NCBI GenBank assembly: GCA_002837195.1
Contig: KZ478059.1
Location: forward strand, 62,001-126,000
Reading direction: 5' to 3'
Origin: Enterobacterales bacterium CwR94
GTDB taxonomy: Bacteria; Pseudomonadota; Gammaproteobacteria; Enterobacterales; Enterobacteriaceae
Length of the DNA stretch: 64,000 nt
In this document: positions 20,526-30,299 of the stretch, piece by piece
Layout of the letters: every line of letters starts with the position of its first letter
How positions within the stretch are numbered: position 1 is the first letter of the stretch
Translations under genes and position numbers: made by a program
The notes under the pieces: generated by a model
What the model was told of the DNA's origin: nothing
Database searches by the model: none
Seen by the model: only the letters and a program-made list of their open reading frames with translations

Positions 20526-21185
20526 TTACAGCGTTATCAGAATATTCCCATCTTTGTCCGCGCGACCACTGACGATCTGGCCTGACGCCATACGCACGCG
20601 TACCGGCTGAGTGGCGGTGGCATTATTCATGGCGCGACCTTCGCTTACCGCACTAAAGCCCTCGCCCTGGGCAATCACCTGCACGTTTTGGCCCGCTTTA
20701 ATGCGCCAGGGCTGACGCACCATACTCAAGGTCACAGGTTGACCGGGGACCAGGTCACGCAGCGCGATGGCATCAACAAGGGTGGTTTCATCGGTGACGG
20801 CGCGAGCGGGCAGGGTATCCAGACGGCCCTGCACGCGTTTCATGTCACTGATCGCGACGCTTTCACCGCGTAACACGGCCCGGGTCGCCACGACGTACTC
20901 ACCCGTGGCCTGCACTTGCACCTGGATAAAGCGTCGGTCTTGTCCACACAGGGTTTGCACACTGAGGTTTCCCCATGGACGCGCATTAGCGGGCAATGAA
21001 AATCGCGGCTGGTCACAGGTTGGCCACTGCGCCTTTGGCGTTCTTACCACCACGGCAACATTGGTACTGCTTTGCGCATAGCGAGCCTGGAAAAACTGAT
21101 TCAGTTGGTCACTCAGCGTTGCCGCCTGAGAAGCCAGCGGAAACAGCATGAACAGGGCGAACCCAGCGGCGTACACACCTTGCAT
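20526..21185 (-). CDS. flgA: FlgA, P-ring assembly chaperone
   Basis: Periplasmic chaperone that helps FlgI polymerise into the P ring. It has 219 aa, typical of the family. A signal peptide (FALFMLFPLASQAA) is followed by a SAF-like region, RDLVPGQPVTLSMVRQPWRI and GQNVQVIAQGEGFSAVSEGRA. It is transcribed divergently from flgB across a short region with a candidate FlhDC site. Confidence 0.96.
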   Translation of the reverse strand: MQGVYAAGFALFMLFPLASQAATLSDQLNQFFQARYAQSSTNVAVVVRTPKAQWPTCDQPRFSLPANARPWGNLSVQTLCGQDRRFIQVQVQATGEYVVATRAVLRGESVAISDMKRVQGRLDTLPARAVTDETTLVDAIALRDLVPGQPVTLSMVRQPWRIKAGQNVQVIAQGEGFSAVSEGRAMNNATATQPVRVRMASGQIVSGRADKDGNILITL

Positions 21186-21241
21186 TGCGTCTCTCTCCGG
21201 TTGATTTACGCCACTGATTCTACCTGGATAATGGCGAGGTC

Positions 21242-21284
21242 AAGGCGCAAATTAGCGTCGAGTTTGCACGCTATTCAGACGATG
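21242..21284. promoter_or_regulatory. candidate FlhDC binding site, flgA-flgB divergent region
   Basis: Two inverted half-sites, AAGGCGCAAATTAGCG and CGCTATTCAGACGATG, are separated by 11 bases. They resemble the AATGGCAGAAATAGCG-N10-12-inverse FlhDC consensus. The position between the divergent class 2 operons is where E. coli and Salmonella have it. Confidence 0.7.
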
Positions 21285-21343
21285 GCCCATTGACGGCCAG
21301 GATTATTCTGAGAGCTCTGGAAATCCCTTTTTTTGGAGTGCGT

Positions 21344-21757
21344 ATGCTCGACAAACTGGATGCGTCATTGCGATTCAATACCGAAGCCCTGAATCTGCGC
21401 GCGCAGCGTCAGGAGATTTTGGCCTCGAATATCGCCAACGCCGATACACCCGGTTATCAGGCTCGCGATATCGATTTTGCCAGTGAACTGCAAAAAGTGA
21501 TGGATAAAGGTCGCGCAGAAGGGAGCGGTATCGCTCTGTCTCTGACCTCATCTCGCCACATTCCCGCGCAAAATGTGCAGCCACCGTCCATGGATCTGCT
21601 GTATCGCATCCCTGATCAACCTGCAATGGATGGCAATACGGTCGATATGGATCGTGAGCGTACGGCCTTCGCAGATAACAGCCTGAAATATCAATCCGAC
21701 CTTTCTCTGATCAGCAGCCAGATCAAGGGAATGATGAACGTACTACAGGGGCAATAA
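21344..21757 (+). CDS. flgB: FlgB, proximal rod protein
   Basis: Proximal rod component of the flagellar basal body, exported by the flagellar type III system. It has 137 aa. The rod N-terminal motif [20 protein letters not shown] is present, with the C-terminal helix [20 protein letters not shown]. The start at 21344 has GGAG seven bases upstream and matches the family; an in-frame ATG at 21290 is rejected. First gene of the flgB-L operon. Confidence 0.97.
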   Translation: MLDKLDASLRFNTEALNLRAQRQEILASNIANADTPGYQARDIDFASELQKVMDKGRAEGSGIALSLTSSRHIPAQNVQPPSMDLLYRIPDQPAMDGNTVDMDRERTAFADNSLKYQSDLSLISSQIKGMMNVLQGQ

Positions 21758-21760
21758 TCA

Positions 21761-22165
21761 ATGGCGCTACTGAGTATTTTTGACATCGCGGGTTCCGCGA
21801 TGACGGCGCAGTCTCAGCGTATGAACGTTGCGGCCAGCAACCTGGCCAATGCCGACAGCGTGACGGGGCCGGACGGTCAACCTTATCGTGCCAAGCAAGT
21901 GGTGTTTCAGGTGAATGCAGCACCCGGCCAGGCCACGGGTGGGGTACGCGTTTCGCAAGTGGTTGAAGATCCGTCACCGGACAAACTGGTGTACGAACCG
22001 GGTAATCCACTGGCCGATGCCAAAGGGTATGTGCGGATGCCGAACGTGGATGTAGTTGGAGAAACGGTTAACAGCATGGCGGCGTCACGGAGTTATCAGG
22101 CGAACGTTGAGGTGCTGAATACCGTGAAAACGCTAATGATGAAAACCCTGACCATCGGTCAGTAA
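21761..22165 (+). CDS. flgC: FlgC, proximal rod protein
   Basis: Proximal rod protein, 134 aa, as in E. coli. The N terminus has the rod motif [20 protein letters not shown] and the C terminus the conserved coiled coil [20 protein letters not shown]. Three bases separate it from flgB. Confidence 0.97.
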   Translation: MALLSIFDIAGSAMTAQSQRMNVAASNLANADSVTGPDGQPYRAKQVVFQVNAAPGQATGGVRVSQVVEDPSPDKLVYEPGNPLADAKGYVRMPNVDVVGETVNSMAASRSYQANVEVLNTVKTLMMKTLTIGQ

Positions 22166-22174
22166 GGATACCGC

Positions 22175-22843
22175 GTGGGCATTGCTGTTAACGTAAATGA
22201 ATCCCTTAACACCTCGACATTGCAAACCAAAAGCAGCGATGGCAACAGCGCTGCAGATTTACAGGGTAACTTTCTGACGCTGCTGGTCACGCAGTTAAAG
22301 AACCAGGACCCGACCAACCCGATGGAAAACAATGAGTTGACCACCCAGTTGGCGCAAATCAACACCCTGAGTGGCATTGAGAAGCTCAATACCACACTGG
22401 GTGCGATCTCCGGGCAAATCAGCAGCAACGAATCACTGCAAGCCAGTACGCTTATCGGTCACGGCGTGATGATCCCCGGTAGCCAAATTCTGGTGGGCAA
22501 AGGCGATACCACACCGTTCGGCGTTGAGTTGGAGCGCGCAGCGGAAAAAGTCACCGCTACCGTGACCGATGCGTCAGGCAAAGTGGTACGCACTATTGAT
22601 ATTGGTGGATTAACTGCTGGCGTTCATACCTTCACATGGGACGGCAGCATGACCGATGGCACCACCGCGCCAGACGGTAAATACAGCGTCTCCATTGCGG
22701 CCAGCAACGCGGGCGAACCGATGGTTGCGCAGGCTCTGAATTTTGCTTTGGTTAACGGTGTGACCAAATCGGCTGATGGCGCCCGACTCGATCTCGGCAC
22801 CATGGGCTCCACGACGCTCGACAACATTCGTCAAATCATTTAA
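22175..22843 (+). CDS. flgD: FlgD, hook cap protein
   Basis: Forms the cap under which FlgE assembles into the hook and is removed later. It has 222 aa (E. coli 231). The N-terminal signature is LQGNFLTLLVTQLKNQDPTN and the C-terminal FlgD Ig-like region contains AGVHTFTWDGSMTDG. The start codon is GTG at 22175, eight bases after an AAGGA site. Confidence 0.97.
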   Translation: MGIAVNVNESLNTSTLQTKSSDGNSAADLQGNFLTLLVTQLKNQDPTNPMENNELTTQLAQINTLSGIEKLNTTLGAISGQISSNESLQASTLIGHGVMIPGSQILVGKGDTTPFGVELERAAEKVTATVTDASGKVVRTIDIGGLTAGVHTFTWDGSMTDGTTAPDGKYSVSIAASNAGEPMVAQALNFALVNGVTKSADGARLDLGTMGSTTLDNIRQII

Positions 22844-22870
22844 CGCACACAGGCTAAACAGGAGTGACTC

Positions 22871-24139
22871 ATGTCATTTTCACAAGCGGTCAGCGGATTA
22901 AGCGCTGCGTCCAGCAACCTTGATGTCATTGGTAACAACATTGCCAACTCCGCGACGGCGGGCTACAAATCCAGCACCATTGCGTTTGCCGATATGTTCG
23001 CCGGTTCAAAAATCGGTATGGGCGTAAAAGTGGCGGGTGTGATTCAAAACTTTGCTGATGGCACACCGACCAACACCAGCCGTGGGCTGGATGTGGCGAT
23101 TAGCCAGCAGGGCTTTTTTCGTATGACGGACACCAGCGGCGCGGTGTACTACTCGCGCAATGGTCAGTTTACGCTGGATTCCAACCGCAATATCGTCAAT
23201 ATGCAAGGCATGCAACTGACAGGCTATCCGGTTGCAGGCACACCGCCTACCGTTCAAACCGGTGCCAACCCGGTGCCGCTGAATGTGCCGAGTACAGCAA
23301 TGGGCGCGCGCGCCACCGAAACCGGTGCGGTGATTGCTAACCTGAACTCCTCTGATAATGTTCCGGCGACCACACCGTTCTCCACCGCGGATTCCACCAG
23401 CTACAACGGCAAAACCTCGATCAGTACCTTTGACAGCCTGGGTAATGAGCACAAAGTGGATTTGTACTTTGTGAAAACCAGTGATGCCAACACCTGGGAA
23501 GTGCATCCGGTAGACAGCAGCACCTCGCCTGTTACCACAACCGATACCTTCCGTATGCAGTTCAACAGCAACGGCCAACTGACCAACTATCAAACGTTTG
23601 ATGCCGCAGCATTGCCAGCGCCAGGCGCCTGGGTAAATCAAGCCACCACCACGCCAATGGCGATTGATATGGGGGCGTTGAACGGCTCCAACGCGCAGAC
23701 GTTCAACCTGAATCTGGTGGGCAGTATGCAACAGAACAACGGCGGCAATACCTTTGGTAACCCGTCGCAGGATGGCTATGCCCCGGGCGAACTGGTGAGC
23801 TACCAGATTAACGATGACGGTACGGTCGTGGGGACATACTCCAACGAACGCTCTCAAGTACTAGGACAGATCGTTTTGGCGAACTTCGCCAACCCGGAAG
23901 GCCTGGCGTCGCAGGGCGATAACGTGTGGGCCGCCTCGAATGCTTCAGGCCAGCCGTTGATCGGCCTGGCAGGAACCGGCAACCTGGGCACGCTCACTGC
24001 GGGTGCGCTGGAGTCGTCAAACGTGGACTTGAGTAAAGAACTGGTCAACATGATTGTCGCGCAGCGTAACTATCAGTCGAATGCGCAGACCATCAAGACG
24101 CAGGATCAGATCCTCAATACCCTGGTTAACCTGCGCTAA
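22871..24139 (+). CDS. flgE: FlgE, hook protein
   Basis: Major subunit of the flagellar hook. It has 422 aa, about 20 longer than the E. coli and Salmonella proteins. The N-terminal D0 motif SNLDVIGNNIANSATAGYKS and the C-terminal VDLSKELVNMIVAQRNYQSN are conserved. The extra length falls in the middle, surface-exposed D1/D2 part (roughly residues 120-320), which varies between species. A GGAG ribosome site precedes the ATG. Confidence 0.97.
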   Translation: MSFSQAVSGLSAASSNLDVIGNNIANSATAGYKSSTIAFADMFAGSKIGMGVKVAGVIQNFADGTPTNTSRGLDVAISQQGFFRMTDTSGAVYYSRNGQFTLDSNRNIVNMQGMQLTGYPVAGTPPTVQTGANPVPLNVPSTAMGARATETGAVIANLNSSDNVPATTPFSTADSTSYNGKTSISTFDSLGNEHKVDLYFVKTSDANTWEVHPVDSSTSPVTTTDTFRMQFNSNGQLTNYQTFDAAALPAPGAWVNQATTTPMAIDMGALNGSNAQTFNLNLVGSMQQNNGGNTFGNPSQDGYAPGELVSYQINDDGTVVGTYSNERSQVLGQIVLANFANPEGLASQGDNVWAASNASGQPLIGLAGTGNLGTLTAGALESSNVDLSKELVNMIVAQRNYQSNAQTIKTQDQILNTLVNLR

Positions 24140-24160
24140 GGCGCATAACGGGAAGACGAG

Positions 24161-24916
24161 ATGGATCACGCAATCTATACCGCGATGGGGGCCGCCAGTC
24201 AGACCCTCAATCAACAAGCGGTGATCGCCAGCAACCTGGCGAATGCGTCGACCCCGGGGTTTCGCGCGCAGCTTAACGCATTGCGCGCGGTGCCGGTGGA
24301 AGGCTTGACGCTGCCAACGCGCACCCTGGTGGTGGCTTCCACGCCGGGTGCCGATATGTCAGCGGGGACGTTGGATTACACCTCACGTAATTTGGACGTC
24401 GCAGTGCAAGGCAATGGCTGGTTAGCAGTGCAAACAGCCGATGGTGCGGAGGCCTATACCCGTAACGGTAACCTGCAAATCAGTCCCGCCGGGCAACTGA
24501 CGGTTCAGGGCAACCTGGTCATGGGCGATGGCGGGCCGATTGCCATTCCGCAAGGCGCTGAAATCACGATTGCTGCTGACGGTACCCTGACGGCACTCAA
24601 TCCTGGCGATCCGCCAAATGCCACCGTGCAGTTGGGGCGGCTGAAGCTGATTCGTGCGGAAGGCAATGAGCTCACGCGCGGCGATGACGGTATGTTTCGC
24701 CTCTCGGCTGCCGCCCAGCAGCAGCGGGGCGCAGCGCCAGCGAACGACCCAACAGTGCAAGTCATGCCTGGGGTGTTAGAAGGCAGTAACGTCAAACCCG
24801 TCGAAACCATGGTCGATATGATAGCCAACGCCCGCCGCTTTGAGATGCAGATGAAAATCATCTCCAGCGTCGATGAAAACGAACAGCGCGCGAATAGCAT
24901 TCTGTCTATCAGCTAA
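24161..24916 (+). CDS. flgF: FlgF, proximal rod protein
   Basis: Proximal rod protein, 251 aa as in E. coli. The N-terminal motif is [20 protein letters not shown], the central part has [18 protein letters not shown] and the C terminus [20 protein letters not shown]. It follows flgE by 21 bases. Confidence 0.97.
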   Translation: MDHAIYTAMGAASQTLNQQAVIASNLANASTPGFRAQLNALRAVPVEGLTLPTRTLVVASTPGADMSAGTLDYTSRNLDVAVQGNGWLAVQTADGAEAYTRNGNLQISPAGQLTVQGNLVMGDGGPIAIPQGAEITIAADGTLTALNPGDPPNATVQLGRLKLIRAEGNELTRGDDGMFRLSAAAQQQRGAAPANDPTVQVMPGVLEGSNVKPVETMVDMIANARRFEMQMKIISSVDENEQRANSILSIS

Positions 24917-24933
24917 GCGCAGAGGAAACCGTC

Positions 24934-25716
24934 ATGATTCGCTCTTTATGGATTGCGAAAACCGGTCTGGATGCACAGCAGACCAATATGGACGTTATCG
25001 CCAACAACCTGGCCAACGTCAGCACCAATGGCTTTAAGCGCCAGCGTGCGGTGTTTGAAGATTTGATGTATCAGACCTTGCGCCAGCCTGGCGCACAGTC
25101 CTCTGAGCAAACCACACTGCCGTCTGGATTGCAGATCGGTACCGGTACGCGTCCGGTCGCCACCGAGCGTTTACACAGCCAGGGCAACCTGAACAAAACC
25201 GACGCCTCAAAAGACGTGGCGATCAGCGGACAGGGCTTTTTCCAGGTACAGATGCCGGATGGCAACCTGGCCTATACCCGCGATGGTTCGTTCCAGGTGG
25301 ATCAAAACGGTCAGTTAGTGACAAACAGTGGTTTTCCAGTACAGCCGGCGATTACCGTGCCACCGAATGCGCTGAGCATCACCATTGCGCGTGATGGTGT
25401 GGTCAGTGTGACGCAGCAGGGCCAAACCCAGCCAGTGCAAGTCGGGCAATTAACCCTGAGTACATTTATCAACGATGCTGGGCTCGATAGTATCGGCGAA
25501 AACCTGTATCAGGAGACGCAGGCTTCCGGCGCGCCGACCGACAGCAACCCAGGCCAAAATGGCGCGGGCTTGCTGTATCAAGGCTATGTCGAAACCTCAA
25601 ACGTTAACGTTGCAGAAGAGCTGGTGACCATGATCCAGACGCAACGCGCGTATGAGATCAACAGCAAGGCGATTACCACTGCCGATCAGATGCTGCAGAA
25701 GCTGACGCAGGTTTAA
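24934..25716 (+). CDS. flgG: FlgG, distal rod protein
   Basis: Distal rod (drive shaft) protein, 260 aa, the same as E. coli. Conserved regions are [20 protein letters not shown] at the N terminus, the [13 protein letters not shown] block and [20 protein letters not shown] at the C terminus. It follows flgF by 17 bases. Confidence 0.98.
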   Translation: MIRSLWIAKTGLDAQQTNMDVIANNLANVSTNGFKRQRAVFEDLMYQTLRQPGAQSSEQTTLPSGLQIGTGTRPVATERLHSQGNLNKTDASKDVAISGQGFFQVQMPDGNLAYTRDGSFQVDQNGQLVTNSGFPVQPAITVPPNALSITIARDGVVSVTQQGQTQPVQVGQLTLSTFINDAGLDSIGENLYQETQASGAPTDSNPGQNGAGLLYQGYVETSNVNVAEELVTMIQTQRAYEINSKAITTADQMLQKLTQV

Positions 25717-25781
25717 CATTAAAAAATCCGGCGGGCATGGGCGCAGGCGCATGACCCGTCAGAAACAAAAGGTGTTTATCC

Positions 25782-26486
25782 ATGGCAATGCAACGTTTTT
25801 CGATGCCTGGAGTTGGGTTAGTGCTGCTTGTGGCACTTACCGTCAACGGTTGTGCGCTGGTGCCACGCACGCCACTGGTTAAAGGTTCGACAACGGCGCA
25901 GCCGCTGCCCGCGCAACCCCCGGTGGTCAATGGCTCTATTTTCCAGGGGGTGATGCCCATGAATTATGGCTATCAGCCGCTGTTTGAAGATCGTCGACCG
26001 CGCAATATCGGCGATACGCTGACCATTGTGTTGCAGGAAAACGTTAGCGCCAGCAAAAGCTCTTCTGCGAATGCCACGCGCGATGGCAGCACCAGCTTTG
26101 GGTTGAGCGCCACGCCACGTTATCTGCAAGGCTTGATGGGCGGTGACCGGGCGACCCTCGCCGGAGAAGGCAAAAACGACTTCGCAGGGAAAGGCGGCGC
26201 CAGTGCCAATAACACCTTTACCGGCACCATTACCGTCACCGTCAACGAAGTGCTGCCCAACGGCAACCTGCGTGTGGTGGGGGAGAAACAGATTGAGATT
26301 AACCAGGGCACCGAATTTATTCGTTTCTCCGGCATCGTCAATCCACGCACCATCAGCGGTGCAAACAGCGTGGTGTCCACACAGGTGGCGGATGCGCGTA
26401 TCGAATATGTCGGCAACGGCTATATCAACGAAGCGCAGACCATGGGTTGGCTGCAACGGTTCTTCCTGAACCTGTCACCGATGTAA
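25782..26486 (+). CDS. flgH: FlgH, L-ring lipoprotein
   Basis: Outer-membrane lipoprotein that forms the L ring bushing. The signal peptide ends in LTVNGC with the lipidated Cys at residue 24. Family motifs are [20 protein letters not shown] and [20 protein letters not shown]. It has 234 aa (E. coli 232). The 65-base gap after flgG is the largest in this part of the operon; I see no terminator there. Confidence 0.97.
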   Translation: MAMQRFSMPGVGLVLLVALTVNGCALVPRTPLVKGSTTAQPLPAQPPVVNGSIFQGVMPMNYGYQPLFEDRRPRNIGDTLTIVLQENVSASKSSSANATRDGSTSFGLSATPRYLQGLMGGDRATLAGEGKNDFAGKGGASANNTFTGTITVTVNEVLPNGNLRVVGEKQIEINQGTEFIRFSGIVNPRTISGANSVVSTQVADARIEYVGNGYINEAQTMGWLQRFFLNLSPM

Positions 26487-26495
26487 GAGGATGCT

Positions 26496-27605
26496 ATGGC
26501 AAACACCTTATTCACGCGATTTATGCTGCTGTTCACGCTGTTGCTGAGCTTTACCGCAACCGCCGAACGCATTCGTGATTTAACCACCGTTCTGGGCGTT
26601 CGCGATAACTCACTGCTGGGCTATGGCCTGGTGGTGGGCCTCGATGGCACGGGCGACCAGACCATGCAAACCCCTTTTACCACGCAAAGTTTGAACAATA
26701 TGTTGTCGCAGTTGGGTATCACGGTACCGGCAGGCACCAACATGCAGTTGAAAAACGTGGCGGCGGTGATGGTGACCGCTAAGCTGCCGCCGTTTTCCCG
26801 TCAGGGGCAGGCGGTGGATGTGGTGGTGTCTTCGATGGGTAACGCCAAGAGCCTGCGTGGCGGTACGCTGTTGATGACGCCGCTGAAAGGGGTCGATAAC
26901 CAGGTTTACGCGCTGGCACAGGGCAATATCTTAGTCGGCGGCGCAGGGGCACAGGCCGGTGGCAGCAGCGTGCAAGTTAACCAGCTCAACGGGGGGCGCA
27001 TCACAGGCGGCGCTACCGTGGAGCGCGAGCTGCCCAGTAACTTTGGCAGCAGCAACGTGATTATGCTGCAGTTGAACGAAGACGATTTCACCATGGCACA
27101 GCGCATTACCGATGCGATTAACCGCAGCAGCGGTTACGGTGCCGCACAGGCGTTAGATGGTCGCACGGTACAAATCAGCGTCTCTGCAAACGGCACTTCG
27201 CAGGTGCGCTTGCTGGCCGACATTCAGAACATCGACGTTTCTGTGCCGCTGCAGGATGCGAAGGTCATCGTCAACAGCCGCACCGGCTCGGTGGTGATGA
27301 ACCGCGAAGTGACGCTCAGCCAGTGTGCGATTGCCCAGGGCAACTTGTCGGTCACCGTGAATCAATCGCAAAACGTCAGCCAGCCGGATACGCCTTTTGG
27401 CGGTGGGCAAACCGTGGTCACGCCGCAAACGCAGATCGATCTTCGTCAGGAAGGGGGTGCGCTACAGAGCGTTAATGCCAGCGCCAATCTGAATAACGTT
27501 GTGCGTGCCTTGAATGCGCTGGGTGCTACGCCAATGGAGCTGATGTCGATTCTGCAATCGATGCAGAGTGCAGGGTGTCTGCGGGCCAAACTGGAAATCA
27601 TCTGA
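26496..27605 (+). CDS. flgI: FlgI, P-ring protein
   Basis: Periplasmic ring protein around the rod in the peptidoglycan layer, assembled with help from FlgA. It has 369 aa (E. coli 365). A signal peptide ends near FTATA. Conserved motifs are [29 protein letters not shown] and the C-terminal [20 protein letters not shown]. Its stop shares one base with the flgJ start. Confidence 0.97.
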   Translation: MANTLFTRFMLLFTLLLSFTATAERIRDLTTVLGVRDNSLLGYGLVVGLDGTGDQTMQTPFTTQSLNNMLSQLGITVPAGTNMQLKNVAAVMVTAKLPPFSRQGQAVDVVVSSMGNAKSLRGGTLLMTPLKGVDNQVYALAQGNILVGGAGAQAGGSSVQVNQLNGGRITGGATVERELPSNFGSSNVIMLQLNEDDFTMAQRITDAINRSSGYGAAQALDGRTVQISVSANGTSQVRLLADIQNIDVSVPLQDAKVIVNSRTGSVVMNREVTLSQCAIAQGNLSVTVNQSQNVSQPDTPFGGGQTVVTPQTQIDLRQEGGALQSVNASANLNNVVRALNALGATPMELMSILQSMQSAGCLRAKLEII

Positions 27606-28543
27606 TGAACGATACCCAGTCATTATCCAACGCGGCGTACGACAGCCAGTCACTGAACAACCTCAAGCGCCTGGCGGGAAACGATCCGCAGGCGCATGCC
27701 AAAGAAGTGGCGAAGCAGGTCGAGGGCATGTTTGTTCAGATGATGATGAAAAGCATGCGGGATGCGCTGCCCAAAGACGGGCTGTTTAATACAGAACAGA
27801 GCCGGATGTTTACCTCGATGTACGATCAGCAAATGGCCCAGCAAATCGCCCAGCGCGGGCTGGGTTTGGCAGATACCATCGTTAAGCAGATGTTGGGTGC
27901 GCAGCCACCAGATGAATCGGCCGGCACGGTGCCCATGCTGTTGGATAAAAACACCCTCAATACGTTGCCGCCGCTGGCGATGGAGCAGATGGTGCGCCGG
28001 GCGGTGCCTAAAATGCCGCAGCCCAGTGCGAGTATGAGCGGTGGCAGCCGGGATTTCATTGCCCAACTGACGCAACCGGCACAGGCGGCCAGTGCCGCCA
28101 GCGGTATTCCGCATCACCTGATTATGGCGCAGGCCGCCCTGGAATCCGGCTGGGGACAGCGACAGATCATGACCGCCGATGGCCGCCCCAGTTTCAATAT
28201 TTTCGGTATCAAAGCCACGGGGAACTGGCAGGGCGATACGACTGAAATTACCACCACTGAATTTGAAAATGGCGTGGCGAAAAAGGTGAAAGCCAGTTTC
28301 CGCGTCTATGGCTCCTATTTTGAAGCGCTATCGGACTACGTAAAACTGATCAGCAACAATCCGCGCTATGCGGCGGTTGCCAATGCCAGCAGTGCCGAGC
28401 AGGGCGCGCACGCGTTGCAAAAAGCGGGCTACGCGACAGATCCTAAATATGCCGAAAAGCTGGTGAGTATGATCCAGCAATTCAAAGGCATGGGTGACAA
28501 AGTTGCTAAGGCCTACAGCACCGATTTAAGTCAACTTTTCTAA
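27605..28543 (+). CDS. flgJ: FlgJ, rod cap and peptidoglycan hydrolase
   Basis: Two-domain protein of 312 aa (E. coli 313). Residues 1 to about 110 are the rod-cap domain (EVAKQVEGMFVQMMMKSMRD), and about 150-312 the glucosaminidase/muramidase domain with ALESGWGQR, whose Glu near residue 180 is the expected catalytic acid. It opens a hole in peptidoglycan for the rod. The start at 27605 overlaps the flgI stop (TGATG), which argues against the upstream in-frame ATG at 27575. Confidence 0.97.
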   Translation: MNDTQSLSNAAYDSQSLNNLKRLAGNDPQAHAKEVAKQVEGMFVQMMMKSMRDALPKDGLFNTEQSRMFTSMYDQQMAQQIAQRGLGLADTIVKQMLGAQPPDESAGTVPMLLDKNTLNTLPPLAMEQMVRRAVPKMPQPSASMSGGSRDFIAQLTQPAQAASAASGIPHHLIMAQAALESGWGQRQIMTADGRPSFNIFGIKATGNWQGDTTEITTTEFENGVAKKVKASFRVYGSYFEALSDYVKLISNNPRYAAVANASSAEQGAHALQKAGYATDPKYAEKLVSMIQQFKGMGDKVAKAYSTDLSQLF

Positions 28544-28552
28544 TTTTCGGCC

Positions 28553-28579
28553 TCAAGTTTTCTGTCGCGAGGCCGATAA
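28553..28579 (+). promoter_or_regulatory. sigma-28 (FliA) promoter of flgKL
   Basis: TCAAGTTT, exactly 11 spacer bases, then GCCGATAA: one mismatch in total to the FliA consensus. It lies 60 bases before the flgK start. This lets flgK and flgL be made as class 3 genes in addition to read-through from flgB. The same segment forms a CGGCCTC/GAGGCCG inverted repeat. Confidence 0.92.
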
Positions 28580-28638
28580 AAAAGACAATCACACAGCACA
28601 ACACTCGCCGCCTGGCGGGCTGTTACTAAGGAACGGAC

Positions 28639-30285
28639 ATGTCGAGCTTAATTAACTCTGCGATGAGCGGACTGAGCGCTGCTCAGGCGGCACTGAACAC
28701 GGTGAGTAACAACATCAGTAATTACAATGTTGCGGGCTACACGCGTCAGAACATCATTTTGAATCAGGCGCAGAGCACCTTGTCCGGCGGTGCCTGGTAC
28801 GGTAATGGCGCGACGGTGACGGGTGTGCACCGTGAATATAATGAATTCATTACGACACAACTGCGTAATGCGCAGAGCCAGGCCAGCGGATTGACCACGC
28901 AATACCAACAGGTCTCCGGTATTGATGATCTGCTGTCCAGTTCCAGTAACAGCCTCTCCAGCACGCTGCAGGATTTCTTCACCAACGTACAAAACCTGGT
29001 GAGTAATGCTGACGATCCCTCTGCGCGTCAGACGCTGCTGGGCAAAGCGGAAGGTCTGGTCAATCAATTCAAAGTCAGTGACCAGTATCTGCGCAATATG
29101 GAAGCCAGCGTGAATAGCGATATCAGTTCGAATGTGTCACAAATCAACAACTACGCGAAGCAGATTGCGAATCTCAATCAGCAAATTGGCAAGCTGACGG
29201 CAACCGGCGCGGGTGCAGAACCTAATAACTTGCTGGATCAGCGCGACCAGTTGGTCAGTGAGCTGAACAAACTGGTGGGTGTACAGGTGTCGAAGCAAGA
29301 TGGCGCGAGCTATAACGTCACCTTCGCCAATGGTATTTCCCTCGTGCAGGGGTCTAATTACAACCAACTGGCGGCGGTGCCATCCAGCGCCGACCCAACG
29401 CGCACGACCATTGCACTGGTGGATAAAACCGCGGGGAATCAGCCGATCCCGGAATCCAGTATTACGTCGGGTGCCTTAGGGGGCTTATTTACGTTTCGCA
29501 CCGATGACCTTGATGGCGCGCGTAACCGTCTCGGGCAGTTAGCCATGGCCTTTACGGACAGTTTCAATACGCAACACAAAGCCGGTGTGGATAGCGAAGG
29601 CAATGCGGGCACCGATTTCTTCACCATCGGCAAACCGGAAGTCCTGAGCAACACGAAAAATCAGGGCGATGCGACACTGACGGCGAAATGGGATAACACC
29701 AGCCAGGTGCAGGCCTCAAACTACTCAGTCAGCTACGTCGATGGTGCCTGGCAGGTGACTCGCTTATCCGATAACGCGAAATTCACACCCGCTATGGGCA
29801 CCGATGCCGGTAAAGACACATTGAGTTTTGACGGACTGACATTAACCGTCGATGGCTCGCCGTCTAATCAGGACAGCTTTGTGGTGAAACCGGTGGCGAA
29901 CGTGGTGGTGAACATGGGCGTTGCCATCAAAGATGAAGCCAAAATTGCCGCGGCAGCAGAGGCGGGCGGGGCCAGTGACAACCGTAACGCGCAAAAGCTG
30001 CTCGATCTGCAAACCAAAAATTTGGTCAATGGCAACGCAACCCTGAGTCAGTCCTATGCCAGCCTGGTCAGTGAGATCGGCAACAAAACCAGCACGCTGA
30101 AAACCACCGTGACCACCCAAACCAATGTGGTGACGCAGTTGAACAATCAGCAGCAATCTATTTCTGGCGTTAACCTGGATGAAGAGTACGGCGAGTTACA
30201 GCGCTATCAGCAATATTACATGGCGAACGCGCAGGTTATTCAGGCAGCGCAAACCATCTTTAACGCGTTAATTAATATTCGTTAA
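28639..30285 (+). CDS. flgK: FlgK, hook-filament junction protein 1
   Basis: First hook-associated protein joining hook to filament; exported with the FlgN chaperone. It has 548 aa (E. coli 547). The N-terminal block is AALNTVSNNISNYNVAGYTR and the C-terminal one GVNLDEEYGELQRYQQYYMA. The middle variable region is intact. An AAGGAA ribosome site precedes the ATG. Confidence 0.97.
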   Translation: MSSLINSAMSGLSAAQAALNTVSNNISNYNVAGYTRQNIILNQAQSTLSGGAWYGNGATVTGVHREYNEFITTQLRNAQSQASGLTTQYQQVSGIDDLLSSSSNSLSSTLQDFFTNVQNLVSNADDPSARQTLLGKAEGLVNQFKVSDQYLRNMEASVNSDISSNVSQINNYAKQIANLNQQIGKLTATGAGAEPNNLLDQRDQLVSELNKLVGVQVSKQDGASYNVTFANGISLVQGSNYNQLAAVPSSADPTRTTIALVDKTAGNQPIPESSITSGALGGLFTFRTDDLDGARNRLGQLAMAFTDSFNTQHKAGVDSEGNAGTDFFTIGKPEVLSNTKNQGDATLTAKWDNTSQVQASNYSVSYVDGAWQVTRLSDNAKFTPAMGTDAGKDTLSFDGLTLTVDGSPSNQDSFVVKPVANVVVNMGVAIKDEAKIAAAAEAGGASDNRNAQKLLDLQTKNLVNGNATLSQSYASLVSEIGNKTSTLKTTVTTQTNVVTQLNNQQQSISGVNLDEEYGELQRYQQYYMANAQVIQAAQTIFNALINIR

Positions 30286-30299
30286 GCAAGGATACTCGC

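Noticed and set aside
23006-23857. Minus-strand reading frame of 283 codons opposite flgE
   Set aside because: It is a shadow of flgE with His/Arg-rich low-complexity content typical of antisense frames in GC-moderate genes.
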